The position numbers and the translations under genes are program-made. DNA of 64,000 nt from Winogradskyella ouciana (GTDB lineage Bacteria > Bacteroidota > Bacteroidia > Flavobacteriales > Flavobacteriaceae), in contig NZ_WJYA01000004.1 in the NCBI RefSeq assembly GCF_009709615.1, forward strand, positions 372,001 through 436,000. The letters run 5' to 3'. Under the pieces are notes generated by a model. It searched no databases. It had not been told where the DNA came from and saw nothing but the letters and a program-made list of their open reading frames with translations. This document shows, one piece after another, positions 25,458-34,647 of this stretch (position 1 is its first letter; each line of letters opens with the position of its first letter).

Positions 25458-26903
25458 ATGAATACAAAATACATTGATCTTATTGATCAATCTTTCGATT
25501 TTCCTCAGCCTGAATTTGAGCTGCAGGACAAAACATTGCAATTTCACGGTATAGACCTTATGGAATTGGTTGAGCAATATGGTGCACCTTTAAAGTTTAC
25601 CTATTTGCCACAAATATCAAACAACATTCAGCGTGCCAAGACCTGGTTTAGCGATGCTTTTAAAAAACACGACTATAAAGGCAAGTATAACTATTGCTAC
25701 TGCACCAAAAGCTCACATTTTAAGCATGTGTTGGAAGAGGCATTGCGTAACGACATTCATATAGAAACCTCGTCAGCTTTTGATCTTGATATTGTAAAAA
25801 GCCTAAAAAAAGCGGGTAAAATCACCAATGATACTTACGTGTTAAGTAATGGCTTTAAACGTGAGCAATACATCCTTAACGTTGCCGAACTGATCAATAG
25901 CGGACATAAAAATTGTATTCCGATTATAGATAATTACGAAGAGCTCGATTTATTGTCGCAAGAAATAAACAAAAAGTTTAATGTAGGTATCAGAATTGCT
26001 TCAGAGGAAGAACCAAAGTTTGAGTTTTATACATCTCGACTTGGAATCGGTTATAAGAACATTGTACCGTTTTATAAGAACCAGATTCAGGATAATAAGC
26101 AGGTTGAGCTTAAAATGCTTCACTTTTTTATCAATACAGGTATTAGAGATAATGCCTACTATTGGAACGAATTGGCCAAGTGTTTAAAGGTATACACCTC
26201 ATTAAAGAAAATCTGCCCAACTTTAGATAGTCTTAATATTGGTGGAGGCTTCCCAATTAAAAACTCATTGGCTTTTGATTTTGACTATGCCTATATGGTG
26301 GATGAAATTGTCAATCAGATAAAAACGGTATGTGATGAAGAGGGAGTGGATACACCAAACATTTTTACGGAATTCGGCAGTTTTACCGTTGGTGAAAGTG
26401 GTGGTGCCATCTATGAAGTATTGTATCAAAAACAACAGAATGACAGAGAGAAGTGGAATATGATTAACTCTTCGTTTATCACCACTTTGCCAGACACGTG
26501 GGCCATCAATAAACGTTTTATTATGTTACCAATAAACCGTTGGAATGACAGCTATGAACGTGTTTTGCTTGGCGGATTAACTTGCGATAGTGACGATTAC
26601 TACAACAGCGAGCAGCATGTTAACGCCATTTATCTACCTAAATATAGTAAGGATAAACCATTATATATAGGATTCTTTAATACAGGAGCGTACCAAGAAA
26701 CCATTGGTGGTTTTGGTGGCTTGCAACACTGTTTAATTCCTTCACCAAAGCATATTTTAATTCAACGCAATGGTAACGGAGATTTAACAACGGAAATTTT
26801 TGCAGAACAACAAAAAAGCGAAGATTTACTGAATATTTTAGGATACGGTTCTACGGAGAAAGTAGAAGCACAAACAAAATTTGAAAAGATTAATTACAAT
26901 TAA
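25458..26903 (+). CDS. speA: Arginine decarboxylase (PLP, alanine-racemase fold)
   Basis: A 481-residue fold-III PLP decarboxylase that makes agmatine from arginine. The PLP-lysine segment is KYNYCYCTKSSHFKHVL (about residues 76-92); a glycine loop NIGGGFPIKNS and the C-terminal active-site block VLLGGLTCDSDDYY follow. It is the shorter arginine-decarboxylase type usual in Flavobacteria rather than the long E. coli form. Agmatinase and a deoxyhypusine-synthase-like gene follow, completing a polyamine route. Confidence 0.88.
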   Translation: MNTKYIDLIDQSFDFPQPEFELQDKTLQFHGIDLMELVEQYGAPLKFTYLPQISNNIQRAKTWFSDAFKKHDYKGKYNYCYCTKSSHFKHVLEEALRNDIHIETSSAFDLDIVKSLKKAGKITNDTYVLSNGFKREQYILNVAELINSGHKNCIPIIDNYEELDLLSQEINKKFNVGIRIASEEEPKFEFYTSRLGIGYKNIVPFYKNQIQDNKQVELKMLHFFINTGIRDNAYYWNELAKCLKVYTSLKKICPTLDSLNIGGGFPIKNSLAFDFDYAYMVDEIVNQIKTVCDEEGVDTPNIFTEFGSFTVGESGGAIYEVLYQKQQNDREKWNMINSSFITTLPDTWAINKRFIMLPINRWNDSYERVLLGGLTCDSDDYYNSEQHVNAIYLPKYSKDKPLYIGFFNTGAYQETIGGFGGLQHCLIPSPKHILIQRNGNGDLTTEIFAEQQKSEDLLNILGYGSTEKVEAQTKFEKINYN

Positions 26904-27011
26904 TAAGATTCCTGCTTCCACAGGAAGAGAAATATGAAACATCTCAAAGTGATTTTCAAATGCGAAGAATTACCACGAAGATGTTCTATGTGACCTTAAC
27001 AAAAAATAAAA

Positions 27012-27962
27012 ATGACACACATAAAAACAAAAACTTACGCTGGTATATCAGCAGAATATGGAAAATTAGACCAATCGAAGATTGTGTTAATTCCAGTACC
27101 ATACGATGGTACAAGTACTTGGCAAAAAGGTGCCGACAAAGGACCAGATGCGTTTTTAGCAGCATCAGAAAACATGGAGCTTTACGATATCGAAACCGAT
27201 TCTGAAGTGTATCAACAAGGTGTCTTTTTAGCTGAAGCGGTTACAGAAAATACTTCACCAGAGGCTATGGTAGAAGCGGTACACCAAACCACAAAAAAAT
27301 ATATTAAAAAGAACAAATTTGTGACGATTTTTGGTGGTGAACATTCCATTTCCATTGGTACCATCAGAGCCTTTAACGAAATGTTTGAAGATTTAACTGT
27401 ACTTCATATCGATGCGCATGCCGATTTACGTGAAAGCTATGAAGGTTCTAAGTGCAACCACGCTTGTGCGGTTTATGAAGCGAGCCAGACCACTAACCTT
27501 ATTCAGGTTGGAATTCGGTCAATGGACGTTATTGAAAAAACCGTAATGAATGAAGAACAAACCTATTTTGCCCACGAAATGGCAGAAGATGACAATTGGG
27601 TAGATTCCGCCATTGACCAAATGACGGACAACGTATTCATCACCTTCGATTTGGATGCTTTAGACCCATCCATTATGCCAAGTACTGGTACACCAGAACC
27701 TGGTGGTTTGTTGTGGTATGAGACTTTGGACTTCTTAAAGCAAGTGTTTGAAGAAAAGAACGTTGTTGGCTTTGATATTGTTGAACTTTGTCCTAATGAA
27801 AATGATAAGTCTTCAGATTTCTTGGCAGCGAAGCTTTATTACAAAATGTTAAGTTATAAGTTTCAAGATCAAGATATTGATGAAGATTTTGAAAGTAATT
27901 TCAACGAAGGAGTAACAGGAGTAAATAAAAATTCTAAATACAATGTTGAAGATGACTACTAA
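27012..27962 (+). CDS. speB: Agmatinase (ureohydrolase)
   Basis: A 316-residue arginase-fold enzyme hydrolysing agmatine to putrescine and urea. The Mn2+-binding motifs are GGEHSIS, HIDAHADLRESY and FDLDALDPSIMPSTGTPEPGG. Arginase or formiminoglutamase activity is possible from fold alone, but the neighbouring decarboxylase favours agmatinase. The last codons overlap the next gene's start (ATG 27952 lies inside), implying coupling. Confidence 0.88.
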   Translation: MTHIKTKTYAGISAEYGKLDQSKIVLIPVPYDGTSTWQKGADKGPDAFLAASENMELYDIETDSEVYQQGVFLAEAVTENTSPEAMVEAVHQTTKKYIKKNKFVTIFGGEHSISIGTIRAFNEMFEDLTVLHIDAHADLRESYEGSKCNHACAVYEASQTTNLIQVGIRSMDVIEKTVMNEEQTYFAHEMAEDDNWVDSAIDQMTDNVFITFDLDALDPSIMPSTGTPEPGGLLWYETLDFLKQVFEEKNVVGFDIVELCPNENDKSSDFLAAKLYYKMLSYKFQDQDIDEDFESNFNEGVTGVNKNSKYNVEDDY

Positions 27963-28926
27963 AGGACAGATATCACAGTTTATAGAAAAGTACTATCTGC
28001 ATTTTAACGCAGCAGCTTTGGTCGATGCCGCAAAAGGCTACGAAGACCAATTGAACAATGGTGCAAAAATGTTAGTGTCTTTGGCAGGTGCGATGAGTAC
28101 TGCGGAATTGGGAAAGATATTTGCAGAAATGATTCGTCAGGATAAAGTGCATATTATCTCTTGTACAGGAGCCAATTTAGAAGAAGATATCATGAATTTA
28201 GTGGCGCACTCTCATTATAAACGTGTACCTAATTATCGCGATTTAACTCCGCAAGATGAAAGGGATTTATTGGAGAAAGGTCTTAACCGAGTAACGGATA
28301 CTTGCATTCCTGAAGAAGAAGCGTTTAGACGCATACAAGAGCATATTGTAAAAATCTGGAAAGACGCCGAAGCCAAAGGTGAGCGTTATCTCCCACATGA
28401 ATATATGTACAAATTATTGTTGTCTGGAGTTTTAGAAGAGCACTACGAAATAGATTTAAAAGATTCATGGATGTATGCTGCTGCCGAGAAAAATTTACCG
28501 ATAGTTTGCCCAGGTTGGGAAGACAGCACCATGGGTAACATTTTTGCTAGCTATGTGCTTAAAGGCGAATTGAAAGCAAGTACCATGAAATCTGGTATTG
28601 AGTATATGACCTTTTTAGCCGATTGGTATACTGATAATTCCAATGAAGGCATTGGTTTCTTTCAAATAGGAGGTGGTATTGCAGGTGATTTTCCTATCTG
28701 TGTAGTGCCTATGTTGTATCAAGATATGGAACGTACAGATACGCCATTTTGGAGCTATTTTTGCCAAATCAGTGATAGCACAACGAGTTACGGATCGTAC
28801 TCTGGCGCAGTACCAAACGAAAAGATTACTTGGGGAAAGTTAGATATTGATACACCAAAATTTATTATAGAAAGTGATGCAACTATTGTTGCGCCATTAA
28901 TTTTTGCGTATCTTTTGGGTATGTAA
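27952..28926 (+). CDS. Deoxyhypusine synthase-like polyamine enzyme
   Basis: A 324-residue NAD-dependent enzyme of the deoxyhypusine synthase family, with VSLAGAMSTAELGKI, HIISCTGANLEED and the active-site Lys296 in NEKITWGKLD. Bacteria lack eIF5A hypusination, and bacterial relatives are thought to make homospermidine; homospermidine is a main polyamine of Flavobacteria (general knowledge). The ATG at 27952 begins at conserved sequence; an earlier ATG at 27943 adds three residues. It overlaps speB. Confidence 0.85.
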   Translation: MTTKGQISQFIEKYYLHFNAAALVDAAKGYEDQLNNGAKMLVSLAGAMSTAELGKIFAEMIRQDKVHIISCTGANLEEDIMNLVAHSHYKRVPNYRDLTPQDERDLLEKGLNRVTDTCIPEEEAFRRIQEHIVKIWKDAEAKGERYLPHEYMYKLLLSGVLEEHYEIDLKDSWMYAAAEKNLPIVCPGWEDSTMGNIFASYVLKGELKASTMKSGIEYMTFLADWYTDNSNEGIGFFQIGGGIAGDFPICVVPMLYQDMERTDTPFWSYFCQISDSTTSYGSYSGAVPNEKITWGKLDIDTPKFIIESDATIVAPLIFAYLLGM

Positions 28927-28938
28927 ACCTACAATAAA

Positions 28939-29265
28939 ATGAATAAAAAAGACCAACACTTAAAACGTGTCATAGTTGATTTTAAAAAACTGACACCAGA
29001 AATTTTAGCACTTTTAGTAGAAAAGTATCCTTATGGTTATGATGATGGTCATGTGGTGAAATTTAAAAACCTTAAAAATGAGCTCATTGAAGCCGTTGAG
29101 GTAACCACAGAAGACACTAAGTATCTTGTAAAAATAAGCTCGAAACTAGAAGTGACTATGGAGAACTATGACGAAGAAGATTATGAGGATTTTGAAGATG
29201 ACGATCCAGACGCAGTGCAAGACCCAGATATGGTGCCGAGTGACGATACGGATGATTTTGATTGA
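28939..29265 (+). CDS. Small acidic protein of the polyamine operon
   Basis: A 108-residue soluble protein. Residues 1-75 form a small mixed domain (VIVDFKKLTPEILALLVEKYPYGYDDG), and residues 78-108 are an almost uninterrupted Asp/Glu tail. No family recognised. It begins 12 bp after the deoxyhypusine-synthase-like gene. The acidic tail could bind polyamines or a basic partner; this is speculation from composition. Confidence 0.7.
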   Translation: MNKKDQHLKRVIVDFKKLTPEILALLVEKYPYGYDDGHVVKFKNLKNELIEAVEVTTEDTKYLVKISSKLEVTMENYDEEDYEDFEDDDPDAVQDPDMVPSDDTDDFD

Positions 29266-29295
29266 TAAAAAATTATAAATCTTAAAAAGGATTTT

Positions 29296-29709
29296 ATGAA
29301 AACAGCATTTCACATGTCCTTACCATGTTTAAATGTAAATGAGACCAAAGACTTTTACATCAAAAACATTGGTGCTTCCTTAGGAAGAAAGGCAGAACAT
29401 TGGTTAGATATAGATCTCTTTGGCCATCAATTAACATTTATTCAGGCTGAGAAATTTAATTTTAATAGCCCAAATTATGTGCTTGAAGGTAAAATTCTAC
29501 CATCATTCCACTTTGGTGTGATAGTAGATATTGACACTTGGGGAGAACTTTATGCAAAACTTAGCAAAAGTGATTTAGAAGTTGTGACTCAGACCACTTT
29601 TTTAAAAGATAAAACAGGAGAACACCTGTCCTTTTTTATCAATGACCCAAATGATTATATGATAGAGTTTAAGAGTTTTAAAGAACTTAAAGACATGTTT
29701 AAGACTTAA
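29296..29709 (+). CDS. VOC (glyoxalase/bleomycin-resistance) family protein
   Basis: A 137-residue VOC-fold protein: HMSLPCLNVNETKDFYIKN at the start and SFFINDPNDYMIEFKSF at the end, the latter holding the usual C-terminal metal Glu. Substrate unknown. The stop overlaps the ATG of the RMD1-like gene by one base (TAATG), so the two are co-translated. Confidence 0.8.
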   Translation: MKTAFHMSLPCLNVNETKDFYIKNIGASLGRKAEHWLDIDLFGHQLTFIQAEKFNFNSPNYVLEGKILPSFHFGVIVDIDTWGELYAKLSKSDLEVVTQTTFLKDKTGEHLSFFINDPNDYMIEFKSFKELKDMFKT

Positions 29710-30485
29710 TGTTTACCGTTGTTGCTTATCAAGTAGCAAACACTATCAACATAAAAGCTAGTAAACAGCAATTGCAGTGGCAGTTGCTGTTTCAAGATAG
29801 TGACGAACTCTTTTTTTCGAGTTCTAAAGACAAGTTTATTTATCTGTTTCACTATGGAATGGTCAGCTTCTTTAACTTATCCTCAGATGAGCGCGATGCT
29901 GCCTTAAAGATGATTCAACCTTATTGTGAAAATCATTTTGGCGAGAGCATTTCAGAAGAAGTACGGATTGAAATTAAACCCAACACTTTACAAGTAAATT
30001 TTGAGAGTATTGTACTTCCAAATTTAAATAGTGAAATGATTCGGTTGGTGATGCTTAACGCGTCACAGTCTGTGGCCCTAGATCGGTTTTCAAAAATAAC
30101 CGAAGACCTACTGATTGAAACCAATGAGCACACTAAATACCTCGAGAATAAAGGGAAGTTGGATATCTCGGGAAATAAACTAAAGCGATTTATAGGTAAG
30201 GTTTTAAATATAAAAAACAAGATTTCTGAGAATCTCTACATTTTTGATTCTCCAGAAATTACATGGGAAGACGAACAATTAAATAAACTCAACCTAGAGC
30301 TAAAGAAGACCTTCGATCTAAAGGACCGATATCACCTTATCCATGATAGGATAGAAATTATTAAAGAGAATTTAGAACTCTTTAAGGATATTATGGATCA
30401 TAAGGAAAGTAGTCGATTAGAATGGATAATAATCATTTTAATCTTAGTTGAAGTCGTAGATATGTTTATTCTAAAACTGTTTTAG
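29709..30485 (+). CDS. RMD1/RMND1-like (DUF155) protein
   Basis: A 258-residue protein with the DUF155 architecture: an alpha/beta N-terminal domain (about 1-100), helical segments, and a C-terminal LEWIIIILILVEVVDMFIL membrane helix as in yeast Rmd1 and mitochondrial RMND1. Eukaryotic relatives support mitochondrial translation; the bacterial role is unknown. It is translationally coupled to the upstream VOC gene. Confidence 0.8.
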   Translation: MFTVVAYQVANTINIKASKQQLQWQLLFQDSDELFFSSSKDKFIYLFHYGMVSFFNLSSDERDAALKMIQPYCENHFGESISEEVRIEIKPNTLQVNFESIVLPNLNSEMIRLVMLNASQSVALDRFSKITEDLLIETNEHTKYLENKGKLDISGNKLKRFIGKVLNIKNKISENLYIFDSPEITWEDEQLNKLNLELKKTFDLKDRYHLIHDRIEIIKENLELFKDIMDHKESSRLEWIIIILILVEVVDMFILKLF

Positions 30486-30647
30486 GCAAATAAAAAATAC
30501 TTCAAAACTAACCACGGTAATTATAACCCTAAGGTTGTAATCTAAAAGCACTTTTGGGCTTGAGGTGGCAAATTCCCAAAAAACGAAAAGTTAAAATCTT
30601 CTAATATAATTTTATATGGAAGATAACCCATTTTAAAATTGAATAAA

Positions 30648-31013
30648 ATGAAAAATAAACAAGTTATATTGGCATTTATCTTCTCAATAGTTGCATTTAA
30701 TGCTAACGCAATTTTAGAGATCAAACATAACAATCAAGACGTGGTTACAGCAACTATTACAGGTACCTATGATGGTTATGATGAAGATGATGGTTACGCT
30801 TTTGTGGTCCCAGATGAAGAAGGGGACGATGAAACGATGTACTTTGCAGAAATCGCTGAGGATGTGTTGAAAGCTGTAAATCTTCAGTCAAACGATATGA
30901 TGGGCAAACGTTTTGAAATCACTTATGAGATTACAGAATACGAAGAGGAAGACGAAAACGGTTTTACAGAAATATATGAAGTTTATAAAATTGTAAAATT
31001 GAAGAAACTTTAA
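30648..31013 (+). CDS. Small secreted acidic protein
   Basis: A 121-residue protein with a signal peptide cut after NANA (about residue 21). The mature part is all-beta and very acidic (YDGYDEDDGYAF, EYEEEDENG). No family recognised. The ATG at 30648 is used rather than a TTG three codons earlier. A hairpin terminator follows at 31038. Confidence 0.7.
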   Translation: MKNKQVILAFIFSIVAFNANAILEIKHNNQDVVTATITGTYDGYDEDDGYAFVVPDEEGDDETMYFAEIAEDVLKAVNLQSNDMMGKRFEITYEITEYEEEDENGFTEIYEVYKIVKLKKL

Positions 31014-31037
31014 TTCTTTTAATAATAAAATTTAAGG

Positions 31038-31067
31038 AGCTGCTAGGAAACTGGCAGCTTTCTTTTT
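31038..31067 (+). terminator. Rho-independent terminator
   Basis: AGCTGC (31038-31043) pairs with GCAGCT (31054-31059), followed by TTCTTTTT. It ends the small secreted protein's transcript and overlaps the end of the convergent glycosyltransferase gene. Confidence 0.65.
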
Positions 31068-32416
31068 GACCATAGTTCCCAAATAAAAATTGAAAACACG
31101 ATAATATATTCTAAAGCAATAACCCAAAGGTTTTCAGAATTGTCAACATTTAAATAGGCCAAATAGCTTAAAACAACAACCAAGGACCAAGCCAAAGGGA
31201 ATCTATAATTTGTAAATACACAAAGTATTACCAAAGTGGCGATATACCACGGATGTACCGTTGTACTTAAAAATAAATAACAAGTAAAAGTCAGTAGGAT
31301 AGAAGTGGTTAATTTTGGAATAGTATGGTTCTTTTTAAAAAATGAAAACCCTAAGATTATAATTAAGGTTACTATGGGTAGTATTTTCCCAATAATAGCA
31401 ATTTCATTATAGCCAGTTATGGCATAGCCAATTTCTCTAGCGAGATAATAGATACTTGCATTAAACTCAAAATCACCAAACCAAAGCCCAACAGTTTCTG
31501 TGTAATTATTGATGAACTTCATAGAGAAGAATGGCAGGAATAACATTAGTGTAGTTATACCGACTATGGTATAAAATGACAACAATTTTGTCATGCTGAG
31601 CGCAGTCGAAGCATCTTTTTTGTGTTCAGAAAACCACCAAAAAAACAAAGGCAAAAACATTAACGGAATCAGCTTCACGGAAATAGAGCAAGCTAAAACT
31701 ACAGCAGCCCATTTCCATTTACCACAATGAAGTAGATACAAACTCCAAACCAGGAAGAAAATCATCACTCCTTCAAAATGGAGGTTCCCAGTAAGTTCAA
31801 TAATTATAAACGGGTTAAGGATGTACCAAAAGATTCTTTTAGAAGGTACTTTAAGACGCTCTAACAGTTTTTTTCCAAAATAAAGCGTACCAATATCAGC
31901 CGCGATAATTATAACACGCATCACTATTACAGAGCCCAAAATACTTTTTCCAGAAAACAGTGCAGCGATCGTAAAACATAATTGATTTAATGGAGGGTAG
32001 TTGGTAAAGTGCGAAGCACTCAATGCTCCCATGCCGTTGTATAGTTCTTGTGCTTGTTTAACAGGAAGCTTACCATTTTGTATAAAAGAATCAGGCGTAT
32101 AGAGATAAGGGTTTAAGCCATCTAAAATCATTCTGCCATCCCATATAAAACGGTAAAAATCCTGTGATAAGTTGGGTATGGCAAACAAAAACAGCAATCG
32201 GAATACTATTGAAGCTATTACAAGCAGCCTGAAGTGAAAGCCAGACAATTTTATAATTTGAAAAGCAAATGCAAACAGAGCCACATACAATACGAGCAGT
32301 TTTTCACTATCCGTTCGTTCTAAATCATAACCAAATGAAACATAAAAAACACCACTCAAAATAATGAAGAGTAGTGGAATCTTATGATATTTTATAAGGT
32401 TGGATAGCCCGAGCAT
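31043..32416 (-). CDS. Polytopic GT-C-type mannosyltransferase-like protein
   Basis: A 457-residue membrane protein with about ten hydrophobic segments. The DGRMILDGLNPYLYTP loop (about residues 90-105) is typical of GT-C/GT87 (DUF2029-like) enzymes that use lipid-linked sugars, with the Asp as candidate catalytic residue. An in-frame palindromic repeat encodes DASTALSMTK near residues 268-277 in a loop between membrane helices. Acceptor unknown. Confidence 0.75.
   Translation of the reverse strand: MLGLSNLIKYHKIPLLFIILSGVFYVSFGYDLERTDSEKLLVLYVALFAFAFQIIKLSGFHFRLLVIASIVFRLLFLFAIPNLSQDFYRFIWDGRMILDGLNPYLYTPDSFIQNGKLPVKQAQELYNGMGALSASHFTNYPPLNQLCFTIAALFSGKSILGSVIVMRVIIIAADIGTLYFGKKLLERLKVPSKRIFWYILNPFIIIELTGNLHFEGVMIFFLVWSLYLLHCGKWKWAAVVLACSISVKLIPLMFLPLFFWWFSEHKKDASTALSMTKLLSFYTIVGITTLMLFLPFFSMKFINNYTETVGLWFGDFEFNASIYYLAREIGYAITGYNEIAIIGKILPIVTLIIILGFSFFKKNHTIPKLTTSILLTFTCYLFLSTTVHPWYIATLVILCVFTNYRFPLAWSLVVVLSYLAYLNVDNSENLWVIALEYIIVFSIFIWELWSKRKLPVS
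31590..31615. repeat. REP-like palindrome inside the glycosyltransferase gene
   Basis: GTCATGCTGAGCGCAGTCGA plus AGCATC belongs to the same repeat type as the mvaD insert (GAGC...GTCGAAG core). It keeps the reading frame and falls in a predicted cytoplasmic or periplasmic loop. Confidence 0.75.
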
Positions 32417-32630
32417 AAATTCAAAAGTACATGATTTTTTTAGTTTGAAAATTGACTCGTTATCAAATTAAAAAAAATTATGTGCTAACGCAGTGGTTCC
32501 TGAAGTACATTGAATTTTGTTATTTTTTTTAAGCTAAATTTAATGTACAGAAGAAAGATAGAACTATTTAAAATTGGCAAAACCGAGTTTAAAAAAAGAT
32601 TAATAACTTTAATTCATAAAAACTAAGGTT

Positions 32631-33059
32631 ATGAGTCATTCCATTTACTTCAATTTTATTATTAAGAGCGATAAGGCAAGTGTTTATTATGCGGTTTCAC
32701 ATCCGGATCATTTGGTCAATTGGTGGCCTTTGAAATGTTCTGGAATTCCTAAAGTAGGGGAAACCTATAACTTTAACTTTACCGATGAATATGATTGGTA
32801 TGCTAAGGTAGTGAGCTGTGAACAAGACGATCACATTCATTTTAAAATGACAAAATCTGATGATGATTGGGATCCAACCACTTTTGGTTTTAAACTAAAG
32901 GAAAAAGAAAACGGAACTTGCCTCAACTTTTTTCATAAAGATTGGCCAGAATGTAATAACCATTTTAAACACTCATCCTTCTGTTGGGCAATGTTGTTAA
33001 ACGGCTTAAAAAATTATTTAGAAAAGGGAGTCATTATTCCGTTTGAAGACAGAAGCTAG
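32631..33059 (+). CDS. SRPBCC/AHSA1-type ligand-binding protein
   Basis: A 142-residue START-like protein. The pattern AVSHPDHLVNWWP, YAKVVSCEQDDHIHFKM and the long final helix SSFCWAMLLNGLKNYLEKG fit the AHSA1/SRPBCC fold. Ligand unknown. It stands alone, preceded by a 210-bp gap in which I see no clear promoter. Confidence 0.8.
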   Translation: MSHSIYFNFIIKSDKASVYYAVSHPDHLVNWWPLKCSGIPKVGETYNFNFTDEYDWYAKVVSCEQDDHIHFKMTKSDDDWDPTTFGFKLKEKENGTCLNFFHKDWPECNNHFKHSSFCWAMLLNGLKNYLEKGVIIPFEDRS

Positions 33060-33153
33060 GTTAGAAATTGGCTTCAAATATTCTCGCAAAGCTGCAAAGA
33101 AACCAAAACGTTGTGCAAAACATCCGTGAGAATCAGTGTAATCTGTGTCAAAA

Positions 33154-34647
33154 TTAAACCTTAGAACTCAAAGACTTAAAAAATACATAACCAAACCCAA
33201 TAAAAAGCATAAGGTGAAAAGGGAATAGCCCAAAGTCTCCTCCTTGGTCTCCAACGACAAAAGCGCTGTACATACCAAAAGCAAAATACAACATTAAAAT
33301 ACCTTCTATTATTACGTGAGGTGATAATTTCTTTCTAAGGTATTTATTGCCTTTCCATGAGTCTCTAATGGTACTGATGTTGAATTTTGGCGTACGAACA
33401 AATTCACTACGCTTACCAGCATGACCTTCTATCACGGCAATTGAATTGTGCAACGAAAAGCCCATAGCAATAGAGAAAAACGTAAAGAACATACCAATAT
33501 ATCCAAAGAACTTTTTAAAACCACTACCATAGATGTTACGATACATAAACCAATAACACACAAAGAATATAATGGTGCTCATAATGAAGAAACTCATTAC
33601 ATAAAAATAGTCACGTAAATGAGCATATTCATTTTTTATGTATAGCATGGGAATACTTAAGACCGCTACAATAAAAATGCTCAAAAACATGGTACTATTA
33701 AGTAAATGCAGTAAACCGTGAACTTTGGTTTTTGTTGAAATATTCTCGGACTTAATCACACGTTTAAGCATTTTCCTAAAGTTCTCGGCACCACCTTTAT
33801 TCCAACGGAATTGTTGTGATCTTGCGGCACTAATAACAACAGGTAATTCTGCTGGAGTCTCAACATCTTCAAGATACTTAAACTTCCAATTTTTAAGTTG
33901 TGCTCTGTAGCTTAAATCTAAATCTTCAGTCAAAGTATCACCTTCCCAATTACCAGCATCGATGATGCATTTTTTTCTCCAGATACCAGCTGTACCGTTA
34001 AAGTTGATAAAGTGTCCTTTGCTATTTCTACCAACTTGCTCTAAAGTAAAATGTGCATCCAAAGCAAATGCCTGAATTTTTGTAAGCAAAGAATAATTAC
34101 GGTTAATGTGTCCCCAACGTGTTTGGACGACGCCTATTTCTTCATTCTTAAAATAAGGAATGGTACGTTTTAACCAATTGGGCTGTGGTAAAAAATCAGC
34201 ATCAAAAATGGCAATAAATTCTCCCTTGGCAATTTTTAAACCTTCTTTTAATGCACCTGCTTTAAAACCAGCTCTATTGGTCCTTGTAATGTGCTTTATA
34301 TCAAGACCTGTAGCGGCTAATTTTTCAACATGAGCTTTTGTGGAATGTACGGTTTCGTCTGTAGAATCATCTAAAACCTGAATTTCCAGTTTTTCACGAG
34401 GATATTCTATCCGTGCTATATTATCGAGCAGGCGCTCCATAACATACATCTCATTAAATACCGGAAGCTGAATGGTTACATAAGGTACCTCTTCAGGGTT
34501 GGAAAGGTCAAAGGTAACACACTTTTCCCTTTTCTTTTTTGAGGATAGGTAATTGTAAAGTAAATTAAGCTGAGCCAATGCGTACAAGAAAATAAGTACA
34601 ATGGCAATGGTGTAAACAATGATGATGAAATATTGTAAATAAATCAC
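33154..34647 (-). CDS. Cellulose-synthase-like family 2 glycosyltransferase
   Basis: A 497-residue membrane glycosyltransferase. One N-terminal helix precedes a GT2 domain with LDDSTD, FDADF and the QQFRWNKG (QxxRW) motif; four or more C-terminal helices follow. This is the processive beta-glycosyltransferase layout, with relatives annotated as glucomannan or ceramide glucosyltransferases. It overlaps the upstream DPM-like gene by four bases, so the two are co-translated. Product unknown. Confidence 0.83.
   Translation of the reverse strand: MIYLQYFIIIVYTIAIVLIFLYALAQLNLLYNYLSSKKKREKCVTFDLSNPEEVPYVTIQLPVFNEMYVMERLLDNIARIEYPREKLEIQVLDDSTDETVHSTKAHVEKLAATGLDIKHITRTNRAGFKAGALKEGLKIAKGEFIAIFDADFLPQPNWLKRTIPYFKNEEIGVVQTRWGHINRNYSLLTKIQAFALDAHFTLEQVGRNSKGHFINFNGTAGIWRKKCIIDAGNWEGDTLTEDLDLSYRAQLKNWKFKYLEDVETPAELPVVISAARSQQFRWNKGGAENFRKMLKRVIKSENISTKTKVHGLLHLLNSTMFLSIFIVAVLSIPMLYIKNEYAHLRDYFYVMSFFIMSTIIFFVCYWFMYRNIYGSGFKKFFGYIGMFFTFFSIAMGFSLHNSIAVIEGHAGKRSEFVRTPKFNISTIRDSWKGNKYLRKKLSPHVIIEGILMLYFAFGMYSAFVVGDQGGDFGLFPFHLMLFIGFGYVFFKSLSSKV

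Noticed and set aside
26960..27205. 81-codon frame overlapping the start of speB
   Set aside because: Out of frame with speB, which has clear conserved motifs from 27012.
32543..32626. 27-codon basic frame before the SRPBCC gene
   Set aside because: AT-rich, Lys-rich frames of this size are expected by chance; no other evidence.
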